Of a DNA stretch of 64,000 nucleotides, positions 17,204 through 25,969 are shown piece after piece (position 1 is the first letter of the stretch; each line of letters begins with the position of its first letter). The notes beneath the pieces are model-generated. The model was not told the origin of the DNA, ran no database searches, and was given only the letters and a program-made list of their open reading frames with translations. The DNA is from Comamonadaceae bacterium OS-4 (GTDB lineage Bacteria; Pseudomonadota; Gammaproteobacteria; Burkholderiales; Burkholderiaceae_C). A program made the position numbers and the translations under genes. The stretch covers positions 1,386,501 to 1,450,500 of the forward strand of contig AP026970.1 in assembly GCA_027924025.1 (NCBI GenBank). Reading direction: 5' to 3'.

Positions 17204-17506
17204 CTAGGTCCCTGGATTGGTGGCTCGGTGTATTGAAGACTTCCAATTTGTTCCACTTTCTATAGCGCGATTAATGGCCTGCTCAACGTGAGTCATGCGC
17301 TGTTGAAAAAACGCAGTCCAAGCCTCCATCAGGTCGATGGGTGTCTTTGCAATTTGAAATTTCTTCGTCAGATTGTTGTAGTCTTCTTGAGCCGCTTTTA
17401 TGGACTCCGTGAAATGTTCAAACTGCGTTTGGTAGTCATCCCGCCATTGAAAGATTCCTTCTGCGACGCGTCTATCCCCGGGGGTGTGGCTAGTGTTCTC
17501 TTTCAT
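17204..17506 (-). CDS. Small helical, phasin-like protein
   Basis: 100 aa, ATG with AAGGT upstream. Predicted largely alpha-helical with evenly spaced aromatics and the pattern W-x-x-F-F-Q-Q-R-M-x-x-V-E-Q-A, which recalls phasins (coats of polyhydroxyalkanoate granules). No PHA gene is nearby, so this is a resemblance only. Confidence 0.5.
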   Translation of the reverse strand: MKENTSHTPGDRRVAEGIFQWRDDYQTQFEHFTESIKAAQEDYNNLTKKFQIAKTPIDLMEAWTAFFQQRMTHVEQAINRAIESGTNWKSSIHRATNPGT

Positions 17507-17739
17507 GGCAAATACCTTATGGAGTTGTTTGAAACATCATCGTAGGCTTTCCAGCTGGGCAGAACTGTGCGGCAGCACACACTTATGCACGGCTACCTGT
17601 TATGCAGGCATCTGGATGAATGCAGTGAGCGAACCATCCGTGTATTGGGCTACCACATCCGAAAATACGATTTACTGTTGAAGTAACCCGGTGCAGCGCG
17701 AGATTGCCAACTTTCGCTTGACCTGAGCTTTCTAGCCAC

Positions 17740-18672
17740 CTAGCGTGCGGCCAAGTGAATGCCTGCCAGCATGCAGCGCACCGAGCCGCCTGCCAGCTCG
17801 ATGGTGGGCATGTCCAGCGGCACGAGGCGCGCACTGCGCTGTATGCACTGCACCTGATCGGCAGACAAGCTGGCCAATGCACGGCATGAGAGGGCTAGCA
17901 GGCGCTCGCGACCATTGCTCAGCTCCAGCGCGTTACCGGCGAATTCGCCGATTTGTGCGGCGCTGAGCGCAATCACTTCGCGGCCGGTTTCTTCTAGGCG
18001 CTGCTGCACATGGGTGCGGCGGGAGGCGTCGGGAATCAGGTCCAGCCCCACCAGCGCAAATTCGGTGGCCACGCACATCAGCACATTGGTGTGGTACACC
18101 GCGCGGCCTTGTGTGTCCATCGCGTCAAATGCCAGGGGCTCGTAGTTGAAGTGGGTGGCAAAGCGCTCCAGCGCAATCGGGTTGGCGCGGTTGCTGCGCG
18201 CGGTGTAGGCCACGCGGGCAATGTGGTCCAGCACCATGGCGCCGGTGCCCTCCAAAAACAGGCCATCGGGCTCCAGCCCGGAGTAGTCAATCACGTCTTG
18301 CACCCGGTACTGCGCCTTCAGCATCTCGATCACATCGCTACGCCGCTCCAGCCGGCGGTTGGGCGAGTACATGGGGTACAGCGCCACATGGCCGCCCGCG
18401 TGGGTGGAAAACCAGTTGTTGGGGAACACCGCATCCGGCGTGCGGCCGGGCTGCTCGTCTTCAAACAAATGCACCCGCACACCGTGCTGCTCCAGGGTGC
18501 GGGCGGCCTGGGTCACTTCGGCATAGGCCTGGCGGGCGACTTCGCCGGCAGCCTGCTCGACATCCATGCGCTGAAAGGCGTTGTCGGCCGCCGTTTGCGG
18601 GTTGGGGGTGAAGTGGTGCGGCCGCACCATGACCACGGCGGCAGGGGCTTGGGGGTAAATCTGGGGGCGCAT
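17740..18672 (-). CDS. ctlX: CtlX-type citrulline/arginine hydrolase (amidinotransferase fold)
   Basis: 310 aa of the guanidino-group modifying superfamily: M-V-R-P-H-H-F-x-x-N-P near the N-terminus, F-P-N-N-W-F-S-T-H (83-91), L-E-G-T-G-A-M-V-L-D, and a C-terminal catalytic Cys in G-G-S-V-R-C-M-L-A (C300). These are features of the CtlX family linked to citrulline utilisation. It lies 48 bp downstream of an ornithine cyclodeaminase on the same strand, giving a plausible citrulline or arginine to ornithine to proline route. Confidence 0.85.
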   Translation of the reverse strand: MRPQIYPQAPAAVVMVRPHHFTPNPQTAADNAFQRMDVEQAAGEVARQAYAEVTQAARTLEQHGVRVHLFEDEQPGRTPDAVFPNNWFSTHAGGHVALYPMYSPNRRLERRSDVIEMLKAQYRVQDVIDYSGLEPDGLFLEGTGAMVLDHIARVAYTARSNRANPIALERFATHFNYEPLAFDAMDTQGRAVYHTNVLMCVATEFALVGLDLIPDASRRTHVQQRLEETGREVIALSAAQIGEFAGNALELSNGRERLLALSCRALASLSADQVQCIQRSARLVPLDMPTIELAGGSVRCMLAGIHLAAR

Positions 18673-18720
18673 GGCGGGCTCCGGGGCGGTGGGGTTGAGA
18701 CGGTTGGCGCGTGTTGTGGC

Positions 18721-19770
18721 TCAGGCCACGCGGCGCATGCGGGCGCGGCCAGCTTGGCGGCGGGTGTGGCTGAACAGGTCTTTGGGGTTGCTGGCCTCGG
18801 GCACCAGCTCCACATCGGTGCCGATGTTCAGTTGCAGCGCTTGCTCGTACACAAAGCGCAGAGCCGAGTAGTCCTCCAAGGCAAAGCCCACGGAGTCGAA
18901 CACGGTGATCTGCTCTGCGCTTTGGCGGCCATCTGCCGTGCCGGCCAGCACCTTCCACAAGTCCACGACGGGGAAGTCGGCGGGCAGTTGTTGAATGTCG
19001 CCCTCCACCCGGGTTTGCGGCTCAAATTCCACAAACACCCGGGCCGCCCGCAGCACATCGGCGTGCAGCTCGGTTTTGCCGGGGCAGTCGCCGCCCACCG
19101 CATTCAGGTGCATGCCGGGCTCCAGCATGTCGGGGGTGATGATGGTGGCGTAGGCCTTGTCGGCCGTCACGGTGGTCACAATGTCGACGCCCGCTACCGC
19201 CTCGGCAGTGCTGGCCGCGCGGACTACCCGCAGGCCGGGGAAGGCCGCGAGGTTTTCCACCAGCTTGTCGGTGGCCTCTGCGTCCACATCAAACACCGCA
19301 ATCTCCTGAATGCCCAGCCAGTGGTGAAAGGCCAGCGCCTGGAACTCGCTTTGCGCACCGTTGCCAATCAGCGCCATGCGCTTGCTGTCGGGGCGGGCTA
19401 GGGCGCGGGCCGCCATCAGCGAGGTGGCACAGGTGCGCAAGGCGGTGGCCAGCGTCAATTCTGAGAGCAGCACGGGGTAGCCCGTGTCCACCTCGGCCAG
19501 CACGCCGAAGGCCATCACCGTGTAGAGGCCCTTGGCGGTGTTGGCGGGGTGACCGTTCACGTACTTGAAGGCGTAGCGCTGCGCGTCGGACACGGGCATC
19601 AGCTCGATCACGCCAATCTCCGAGTGGTTGGCCACGCGGGCAGATTTTTCAAACTCCGGCCAGCGCACAAAGTCTTTCTGAATGTGGTCGGCAAGCTGGC
19701 CGATGAAGTCTTTCACGCCAATGGTGTGAATCAGCTCGGTCATCGCGGGAACATCAATAAAGCGGGTCAT
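18721..19770 (-). CDS. ocd: Ornithine cyclodeaminase
   Basis: 349 aa of the ornithine cyclodeaminase/mu-crystallin family, converting L-ornithine to L-proline and ammonia with bound NAD. Visible: N-H-S-E-I-G-V-I-E-L-M-P, K-Y-V-N-G-H-P, the Rossmann G-N-G-A-Q-S-E-F, and M-H-L-N-A-V-G-G-D-C-P-G-K-T-E-L. The length equals bacterial Ocd proteins. First gene of a probable two-gene operon with ctlX and divergent from an Lrp/AsnC regulator. Confidence 0.92.
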   Translation of the reverse strand: MTRFIDVPAMTELIHTIGVKDFIGQLADHIQKDFVRWPEFEKSARVANHSEIGVIELMPVSDAQRYAFKYVNGHPANTAKGLYTVMAFGVLAEVDTGYPVLLSELTLATALRTCATSLMAARALARPDSKRMALIGNGAQSEFQALAFHHWLGIQEIAVFDVDAEATDKLVENLAAFPGLRVVRAASTAEAVAGVDIVTTVTADKAYATIITPDMLEPGMHLNAVGGDCPGKTELHADVLRAARVFVEFEPQTRVEGDIQQLPADFPVVDLWKVLAGTADGRQSAEQITVFDSVGFALEDYSALRFVYEQALQLNIGTDVELVPEASNPKDLFSHTRRQAGRARMRRVA

Positions 19771-19888
19771 GGTCAGTGCTCAGAAGGTGGGAAATCTCGA
19801 GGCCTGCAGAGGGTGTGCAGGGCATGGACGAGATTGTTCCGCCGGCTACAGCCAAACAGAAGCCCAATTTTTAGGCAAAAAGCGGGCA

Positions 19889-20350
19889 ATGAGTAGCAAA
19901 ATGCCAGCATTGAATGGCACTTTGAACCCTATGGACGATACCGACCGCGAACTCATTGGCCTGCTGCGCGACAACGCGCGTCTCTCCACCGTGGCCCTGG
20001 CCGCCAAGCTGCGGGTGGCGCGCGCTACGGTGCAAAACCGCATCGCCCGGCTGGAGAAAGACGGCACGATCACCGGCTACACCGTGCGCCTCAAGCCCGC
20101 GGCCGAGGCCGCCCGCATTCGCGCGCTGATGAGCGTGGCGGTAGAGGGCAACCGCGCCATGGAGGTGATGACCGCCCTGCGCGGCCACCCGAATGTGCTG
20201 GCTCTGCACAGCACCAATGGCCGCTGGGACATCGTGGCCGAGCTGCGAGCCGACACCCTGGAGGCGTTTGATGCGGTGCTGCGCACCATCCGCCAGATCG
20301 ATGGCATCGCCACCACCGAGACCAGCATTCTGCTGTCGACCTACAAATAG
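19889..20350 (+). CDS. Lrp/AsnC-family transcriptional regulator
   Basis: 153 aa from ATG 19889; ATG 19931 (M-D-D-T-D-R-E-L) is equally possible. Helix-turn-helix in L-S-T-V-A-L-A-A-K-L-R-V-A-R-A-T-V-Q-N-R-I-A-R-L-E-K-D-G-T-I, followed by an Lrp ligand-binding domain with G-R-W-D-I-V-A-E-L. It is divergent from ocd-ctlX with about 120 bp between, so it probably senses an amino acid (ornithine, citrulline or arginine) and controls them. Confidence 0.9.
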   Translation: MSSKMPALNGTLNPMDDTDRELIGLLRDNARLSTVALAAKLRVARATVQNRIARLEKDGTITGYTVRLKPAAEAARIRALMSVAVEGNRAMEVMTALRGHPNVLALHSTNGRWDIVAELRADTLEAFDAVLRTIRQIDGIATTETSILLSTYK

Positions 20351-20759
20351 ACAGTTTCAGTTTTGGGCATTAGTCGAAAAACTGTCTTTATTTTCCTGGG
20401 CCGGCTTGCCTCAGACGATTGATGTGATCCGGATAAATACCAATACAACTAAGCGTGGCCTTATCACCTGAAAATTGACATTCACCAAGATCCGCAGCTG
20501 GCCCTCAGCGGCTGTCGACCCAACGCCATTTCCCATCAACCTCGACACTTGGCAAGAAATTGGATGTCCAGGATTGATACGCCTGACGGGCACTGATCAA
20601 CATCCAACATGGTGTGGCTAAAAGTGGGGGCTCATCAGCCTTCGCCGGATCCCCAAAGCAGCGAGCTATTGCCGCATGGGCTTGTTCCATGCTGTCTAGA
20701 GCGGCCCGTTTTCAGAGACTCCAGGTGAAGTTTTCTCGGCAAGAGTCCATGTCTCTCAG
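20351..20759. other. Gene-poor gap with family B repeat and a possible gene remnant
   Basis: Contains the family B repeat at 20475-20526. On the minus strand, 20505-20690 encodes 61 residues ending W-T-S-N-F-L-P-S-V-E-V-D-G-K-W-R-W, which looks protein-like, but the frame ends inside the repeat and has no clear ribosome site; it may be a truncated gene. Confidence 0.4.
20475..20526 (+). repeat. Family B intergenic repeat
   Basis: TTGACATTCACCAAGATCCG, then CAGCTGGCCCTCAGCGGCTG and TCGACCCAACGCC. The core is almost identical to the copy at 13238-13296. Confidence 0.6.
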
Positions 20760-21653
20760 TCATCGAACAGCAAGCCCTTTTTCCTGGCCCGGCGTGGTGC
20801 CAAACAGGGAACGATAGTCGCGCGTGAATTGCGGCACGCTTTCATAGCCAACCTCGTATGCTGCCTTGGTCGCCGATGCCGCCTCGTGCCTCAAGAGCCG
20901 ACGCGCCTCAATCAGCCGAAGTCGCTTTTGATACTGAACCGGCGTGAGGGTAGTGAGCGCTTTGAAGTGGCGGTGAAAAACGGCGCGGCTCATGGCAGCG
21001 GCCTCAGCCAGTTGTTCAATCCGAACAGCCTCCCTGAATCTCTCCCGCAGAATTGCCACTGCTGGAGTGAGCCGGGTAGCACTGCTGTGCGCACTGACCT
21101 GGTCACGAAGAAAATCTCCATTGGGTCCGATCAGCAGCCTGTATTGCAACTCCTTGCGCAAGCCGTCCAAAAGAAAGGCGATCTGCTCTGGCGCTTCTGC
21201 CAGCTGTAAAAGCCGCAAACCGCAATCTAGAAGTGCCGTCTCCGTGGGTTGCGTCAATAGTGTTTTGCTCGGGTCTGCCGCTGCCCGCCGGTGCCCGCCG
21301 TCCAGCAGCTCGGCTTGTTCGCTCAGCGACGGCCAATCAAATTCCATGGCCAGCGCCAAATAGGGCGATGCAGCAGATGCCTCTATCACTTGACCGTTGA
21401 CGGGCATGCCCGCGCTCACAATGACAGACAGCCCTTGACTGCAGACCGTTTCTTGGCGACCGACTGTGATGCGCTTGGCCCCTTGAAGCACCAGACAGAC
21501 CAAAGGCTTGTACGTGGAGTAAACCCGATCGCCAGGACGCTCGATGTACATAAGGTGCAGACCCGGCACACAGGTTGAAACCATACCTTCGCTGCTTGCG
21601 CGAGCGCGGGCGAATTCAGCGACTTTGTCTAATGAAATACGCGTGGTGTTCAT
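20760..21653 (-). CDS. AraC-family transcriptional regulator
   Basis: 297 aa from ATG 21653 (M-N-T-T-R-I-S-L-D). N-terminal AraC_N cupin-like domain (residues about 20-170; P-L-V-C-L-V-L-Q-G-A-K and M-P-V-N-G-Q-V), then a C-terminal double helix-turn-helix (M-S-R-A-V-F-H-R-H-F-K and V-G-Y-E-S-V-P-Q-F-T-R-D-Y). Divergent from a short-chain dehydrogenase, which in this family is often the target. Confidence 0.9.
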   Translation of the reverse strand: MNTTRISLDKVAEFARARASSEGMVSTCVPGLHLMYIERPGDRVYSTYKPLVCLVLQGAKRITVGRQETVCSQGLSVIVSAGMPVNGQVIEASAASPYLALAMEFDWPSLSEQAELLDGGHRRAAADPSKTLLTQPTETALLDCGLRLLQLAEAPEQIAFLLDGLRKELQYRLLIGPNGDFLRDQVSAHSSATRLTPAVAILRERFREAVRIEQLAEAAAMSRAVFHRHFKALTTLTPVQYQKRLRLIEARRLLRHEAASATKAAYEVGYESVPQFTRDYRSLFGTTPGQEKGLAVR

Positions 21654-21807
21654 CGTTCGATTGTGCTTGTGGTGACACTCTGCCGGTTCACCGAGATACA
21701 AAAAGGCAAGAAAACGAGCCCCCGGCGCAATGACGACCAGGGAGCGGCCACCTATGCTTTGGCTCTTCCCTCAACAATGCCACTGTGGCATGCGAAAGAG
21801 CTTTTTC

Positions 21808-22557
21808 ATGAAAACCACCAACAACACGATTCTGATGACCGGCGGAACTTCAGGCATTGGCCGTGCCCTTGCCGAAACATGGCATCGGGCCGGCAATAAA
21901 GTCATCGTGGCCGGTCGCCGGACGTCACTTATCGAGGAGGTGGTAGCAGCCAATCCTGGAATGTCTGGCTATCCCCTAGACGTCGAGGACCAGGTCGCCA
22001 TCCAGGACTTTGCAACCCGCATCACCGCGGACTATCCAGAACTCAACGTCGTCGTTCTCAACGCAGGAATCATGGTCGCAGAAGACCTAAAAGGAGATGA
22101 GTGGCTGGAAATTGCGGAACGTATTGTCAACACCAATCTGCTGGCGCCGATGAGAATGACGGCGGCTTTGCTGCCGCATCTGCGCCGTGCGGACGATGCA
22201 GTCATAGTGACCGTGTCCTCCGGTCTGGCATTCGTGCCTCTCGCGCTGACCCCGACTTATAGCGCGACAAAAGCCGCGATTCATTCGTGGTCCCTATCGT
22301 TGCGTCACAAGCTTAAGGACCAAGGTATCGAAGTCATCGAACTCGTGCCACCGGCCGTGCAAACAGACTTGATGCCGGGCCATAAAAACAACCCCAACAT
22401 CTTGCCTCTCAACGACTTTGTGGATGAAGTCATGTCCCTGTTTGCCCAGACGCCCACCCCGGCTGAAATCACCGTGCAGCGCGTGATGTTTCAACGGGCC
22501 GCGGAACGCGAAGGACGTTTTGAGTCTGCGTTCAACACCGTCAATCAGCCTCGCTGA
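21808..22557 (+). CDS. Short-chain dehydrogenase/reductase (DltE-like)
   Basis: 249 aa from ATG 21808. Classical SDR: T-G-G-T-S-G-I-G (11-18) binds the NAD(P) cofactor, N-A-G-I-M follows, and the catalytic set is Ser near 138 (V-S-S-G-L), Y151 and K155 (Y-S-A-T-K). The C-terminal E-L-V-P-P-A-V-Q-T-D-L resembles DltE-type oxidoreductases. Substrate unknown; likely controlled by the divergent AraC gene. Confidence 0.9.
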   Translation: MKTTNNTILMTGGTSGIGRALAETWHRAGNKVIVAGRRTSLIEEVVAANPGMSGYPLDVEDQVAIQDFATRITADYPELNVVVLNAGIMVAEDLKGDEWLEIAERIVNTNLLAPMRMTAALLPHLRRADDAVIVTVSSGLAFVPLALTPTYSATKAAIHSWSLSLRHKLKDQGIEVIELVPPAVQTDLMPGHKNNPNILPLNDFVDEVMSLFAQTPTPAEITVQRVMFQRAAEREGRFESAFNTVNQPR

Positions 22558-22667
22558 GAATGTGCTTTGGCAGCGACCCTAGAGCCAAGCAGAAATGTTG
22601 AATTAATGAATCACCGCCCTGAAGTCGATGGGGGTAGGTAGTCGGTTTTAGGGTGGCGTTAACAGTT

Positions 22668-22708
22668 GACGTTCACCAAGACCTGCACCGGCCCAAAATA
22701 GCCACCCC
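22668..22708 (+). repeat. Degenerate family B repeat
   Basis: TTGACGTTCACCAAGACCTG matches the start of the copy at 20475, but the rest has diverged. Confidence 0.35.
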
Positions 22709-22755
22709 ACCGGCCAGAGTCATAGCCCCAACGTGGACGCTGCTCATTTTCTGCC

Positions 22756-22986
22756 TCAAGGCAAGTTCAAATCCATGCCGAGCCACTTGGCAAAGGTGAA
22801 CGTGGCGAACACAAAGCCTACCGCTAACAGCACGAACACAACTGCCACCGCGGCGCTCGTGCGCAGGACCACGCGTAACTCCTTCTTCGACTTGCCTTGG
22901 TCGTAATGCCATTTGATGGCAAAGAACATGGCCGTGCCGAACACCAGCACCTTGAACGCAAGAAAGACGATTGGTACCCAATCCAT
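22756..22986 (-). CDS. Small inner-membrane protein
   Basis: 76 aa with two hydrophobic segments (about 5-24 and 44-67) and a short basic loop between (K-S-K-K-E-L-R). No family recognised. It lies just downstream of another small gene (23063-23233) on the same strand; the two may be cotranscribed. Confidence 0.65.
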   Translation of the reverse strand: MDWVPIVFLAFKVLVFGTAMFFAIKWHYDQGKSKKELRVVLRTSAAVAVVFVLLAVGFVFATFTFAKWLGMDLNLP

Positions 22987-23062
22987 TATTTTTTACTCAC
23001 CTTGCGGCCGCCGACCAGCGCTTTCAAAATTACCTAAGCGCGGTGCGGCTTGATGCGCAGAG

Positions 23063-23233
23063 TCAGGCCTTGGGCGGCTCTGTCTTTTGGGGAGCTGGAG
23101 CTGCCGGCTTTTTGAGCCTGAACAGGGCTGCCGCAGCCTCTTTGTTGCGAGCACGCTCGCCCATGATGCGGTCCAGCTCTTCCCGGCTACCTTTTCGCTT
23201 CATGTTGGGGTCTTTACCAAATACGCCTGCCAT
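23063..23233 (-). CDS. Small charged hypothetical protein
   Basis: 56 aa from ATG 23233, with AAAGGA before it. A charged helical stretch (K-G-S-R-E-E-L-D-R-I-M-G-E-R-A-R) is followed by a Lys/Pro/Ala-rich tail ending P-P-K-A. A much longer frame through here up to 24034 is antisense to the dioxygenase gene and is not accepted. Confidence 0.55.
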   Translation of the reverse strand: MAGVFGKDPNMKRKGSREELDRIMGERARNKEAAAALFRLKKPAAPAPQKTEPPKA

Positions 23234-23332
23234 AGTGTTAATTCCTTTGGTCCAGTCTAACTGACGGTTCCCAGGTTCTGGCGCAGGTGGCGACAGATAA
23301 ACTGTTTGGCCATATCCACTCACTTGCACCCC

Positions 23333-24142
23333 ATGCGTTACACCCTGCCGCCCGAGACTGTTCATGATTACGCGCGCTTTGGCGCGGTGGTGTTGCGCGG
23401 GGTGCTCAATCCTGTTGAGGTGGCGCAGCTGGAGCGCGGCATTGAGCACAACCTGGCCCACCTGAGCCCGCTGGCTTTGGTGGCCAGCCAGCCCGAAGAC
23501 CCCGGCCGCTTTGTTGAAGACTTTTGCACCTGGCAGCACAACCCGGATTACGCCGCCGTCATTCAACATAGCGCCTTGCCCTTGGTCGCCGCGCAGCTGA
23601 TGCAAAGCGACACGGTGCGCATCTACCACGACCACCTGTTGGTCAAAGAGCCAGGCACCCGCCAGCCCACCCCGTGGCACCAAGACCAGCCTTACTACAA
23701 CGTGGCAGGCCGGCAGAACGTGAGCTTCTGGATACCCGTGGATGCTGTGCCCCTGGAGAGCACGCTGCGCTTTGTGGCCGGCTCGCACGCGGGCACCTGG
23801 TACATGCCCCGCACCTTCCGCGATCAGCAGGCCAAGTGGTTTCCCGAGGGCACGCTGGCCGAGCTGCCTGCCATTGATGCACAACCCGAGCAGTTTGAGC
23901 AACTCGCCTGGGCCTTGCAGCCCGGCGATGCGGCGGCTTTCCACATGCTGGCGCTGCACGCCAGCAGCGGGGTAGGGCCGGGCACGCGGCGCCGCGTGTT
24001 CTCCGCCCGCTATCTGGGCGACGATGCCCGCCACGCCGTTCGCAACTGGCGCACCTCGCCCCCGTTTGCGGGTCTGTCAGACCGCTTGCCGGATGGCGCG
24101 GTGATGGACGACCCGCTGTTTCCCTTGCTGAATCTCGACTGA
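23333..24142 (+). CDS. Phytanoyl-CoA dioxygenase (PhyH) family protein
   Basis: 269 aa from ATG 23333. A Fe(II)/2-oxoglutarate oxygenase of the PhyH group: iron ligands H116 and D118 in W-H-Q-D-Q-P-Y, the distal His in F-H-M-L-A-L-H-A-S, and a 2-oxoglutarate-binding Arg in the following R-R-R-V-F-S-A-R-Y. G-S-H-A-G-T-W-Y is also typical. It would hydroxylate a small metabolite; no substrate can be inferred from neighbours. Confidence 0.88.
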   Translation: MRYTLPPETVHDYARFGAVVLRGVLNPVEVAQLERGIEHNLAHLSPLALVASQPEDPGRFVEDFCTWQHNPDYAAVIQHSALPLVAAQLMQSDTVRIYHDHLLVKEPGTRQPTPWHQDQPYYNVAGRQNVSFWIPVDAVPLESTLRFVAGSHAGTWYMPRTFRDQQAKWFPEGTLAELPAIDAQPEQFEQLAWALQPGDAAAFHMLALHASSGVGPGTRRRVFSARYLGDDARHAVRNWRTSPPFAGLSDRLPDGAVMDDPLFPLLNLD

Positions 24143-24303
24143 GCTGCATGGGCTTGCGGCCCCACTGGCGCTGGTGGCCCACGGTCGCAGGCTGGCAACT
24201 CGCTCTGCGTGCGGCGCGAGCCTTGCAGTTATCTGTAGATGCGGACCGGTACCGCATCTGCCGGCGGGCGGCGCACTTCATCTTGTTCCGGCGGGAAGCT
24301 TGA

Positions 24304-24340
24304 TGCTATTGATTTGATAGCTGCTGGCGCACATTGGTAG
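24304..24340 (+). repeat. Palindromic repeat, family A, truncated copy
   Basis: TGCTATTGATTTGATAGCTG followed by CTGGCGCACATTGG; the right arm is lost. It lies in the 273-bp gap between the PhyH gene and a secreted protein. Confidence 0.6.
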
Positions 24341-24415
24341 CGAGGAACCGCAGAAATCGTGTTGTAAAGTCCTAGGGTCTTGCCCATTCAAGTGGCAATC
24401 AAGGAGCATGCAAAC

Positions 24416-25813
24416 ATGAGAGCCGTATCGCTTTTTTTGTCCTTGGCGTTGTGCTGCGGTGCATCTGTCCAAGCGCAGAACCCAAAGCCCATCCACTACG
24501 AAGACCTCGAGGTGGGCACCGTTATCCAGGGTGGAATCGGTTTGGGTATTTTCACCAAGCCCTTTCCGATGCCACCCGGTCAATGGACCGTGGTGGGCCG
24601 CAATGTGAGCACCATTCCCCTGGTCAACAGCCGGACCCGCGAAAGCTCGGGCTCCATTTCCAAATACGACTTGACCTTGAAGAGTGGCGAGCCCGGCGGC
24701 ATGTTGCCGGCGATGGTGCTATCCATCACCGGGCGGTTGACCAACCTCGATCCCGGTACAAAACCCTGTAACCCCAGCACCAGCAAGACACAATGGACCG
24801 ACACTTTTTCAGATCGCACGCCGGCTGACATCGCCTCATCGGGCGCGTTTGTGTGCGCGTCCAGCGTTGGCGTCTCCAACTTTAAGAAAGTCGTGGCTGA
24901 CGCCGCGACCAGCAGCAACGCATGGGTCAAGTCTGCTTTGTCTCCGCTGGCGCCCGATGCGTACACCCTGCCGGACAACGCGGTAATGGTCAACATCAGT
25001 GCGAGCCGCTATCGGGGATACACCTTTGATGTGGTTTTCTTCGTCAAGCAAGAGGGGAATTTGAGTGATCCGGTCTACGCTGCCCATTTGCAGCCTTGGA
25101 TTCACGCTACCGGACTCAGTCTGTTGACGTCTACAGACGGTAGTGCAAGCAGCATCAATTTGCCAGTGCCCTTTGCAGGTTCGGTGGCGACAGGGCGCCC
25201 CGTCGCAATCGACAACCGCGTTCAGTCCACGTTTACCGATGTCGTACCGGTAGCGGACATTCGCATACGGAAGACTTTTGAACTGCGCAGTGCCGATGGA
25301 GATAACCTCAAGTCCAGTCTGCTGGCGTGCATTCCGCAATTCGGCGCGAACTTCAAATTGCCGGATGTGCCTATGCAATCTGTGGTCCACACCACATTCA
25401 AAGCAGCGGGCTCATCCAAGATTTTTATTGCCAAAAATTCCATGGGCTTGTGCCTGCAAAGCAGTTCGGCCAACTTTCCCATTTTTGCGGCAGAGGCTTT
25501 TTCGGGCACCGTGGCACCGGTGGGTGTCAGTGACGAAGTGGTGTCAGACTGGAATGCCGAGATCGCCCGTTTGGTAGCTACCAAAGGCGTGGCCCAAGTC
25601 GCATACCAGTACCCTAACCAGGGCGCTATGTCGGTGAAGTATTGGGTGGATGCCAGCAACCCCATCGTTATCCGCTACGCCACCGAGTTCAAAGCGCAGG
25701 GTGCATGGGTACCGCAAACATTTGATGCGGTATTTGCCGACACTGGCCTGACGGCGGTGCAGTCCATCAATGTAAATGCCAAGGGCGAAGGCAAGAAGGA
25801 TGTTCCCTTCTGA
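24416..25813 (+). CDS. Secreted hypothetical protein
   Basis: 465 aa from ATG 24416 (AAGGAG about 9 bases upstream) with a signal peptide cleaved near V-Q-A/Q-N. The mature protein is rich in beta-type sequence, Ser and Thr, with few cysteines. I do not recognise a domain. It stands alone between two family A repeats. Confidence 0.75.
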   Translation: MRAVSLFLSLALCCGASVQAQNPKPIHYEDLEVGTVIQGGIGLGIFTKPFPMPPGQWTVVGRNVSTIPLVNSRTRESSGSISKYDLTLKSGEPGGMLPAMVLSITGRLTNLDPGTKPCNPSTSKTQWTDTFSDRTPADIASSGAFVCASSVGVSNFKKVVADAATSSNAWVKSALSPLAPDAYTLPDNAVMVNISASRYRGYTFDVVFFVKQEGNLSDPVYAAHLQPWIHATGLSLLTSTDGSASSINLPVPFAGSVATGRPVAIDNRVQSTFTDVVPVADIRIRKTFELRSADGDNLKSSLLACIPQFGANFKLPDVPMQSVVHTTFKAAGSSKIFIAKNSMGLCLQSSSANFPIFAAEAFSGTVAPVGVSDEVVSDWNAEIARLVATKGVAQVAYQYPNQGAMSVKYWVDASNPIVIRYATEFKAQGAWVPQTFDAVFADTGLTAVQSINVNAKGEGKKDVPF

Positions 25814-25815
25814 AT

Positions 25816-25876
25816 TGCTATTAAAAAAGTAGCTGCTCGCGCATATTCCAAGGGGGCTAGCAGCCCATTTGATTGG
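25816..25876 (+). repeat. Palindromic repeat, family A
   Basis: TGCTATTAAAAAAGTAGCTG, then CTCGCGCATATTCCA and GGGGGCTAGCAGCCCATTT. It starts 3 bp after the preceding stop codon and may act as a 3' hairpin. Confidence 0.7.
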
Positions 25877-25969
25877 TAAATGAGCCGAACGGTACGCCGG
25901 GCAAGCACTGCGTCAGTTACGGGGTGAAGAATGTGCTGATTCGACATTTTCACCCTTCAGGCAGGCCCC

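Noticed and set aside
18010..19401. Long open frame on the plus strand (463 codons)
   Set aside because: It is antisense to ctlX and ocd, which have full family motifs; high GC makes such shadows common.
23234..24034. Long minus-strand extension of the small gene at 23063-23233
   Set aside because: The extension is antisense to the PhyH gene, and a proper ribosome site precedes ATG 23233.
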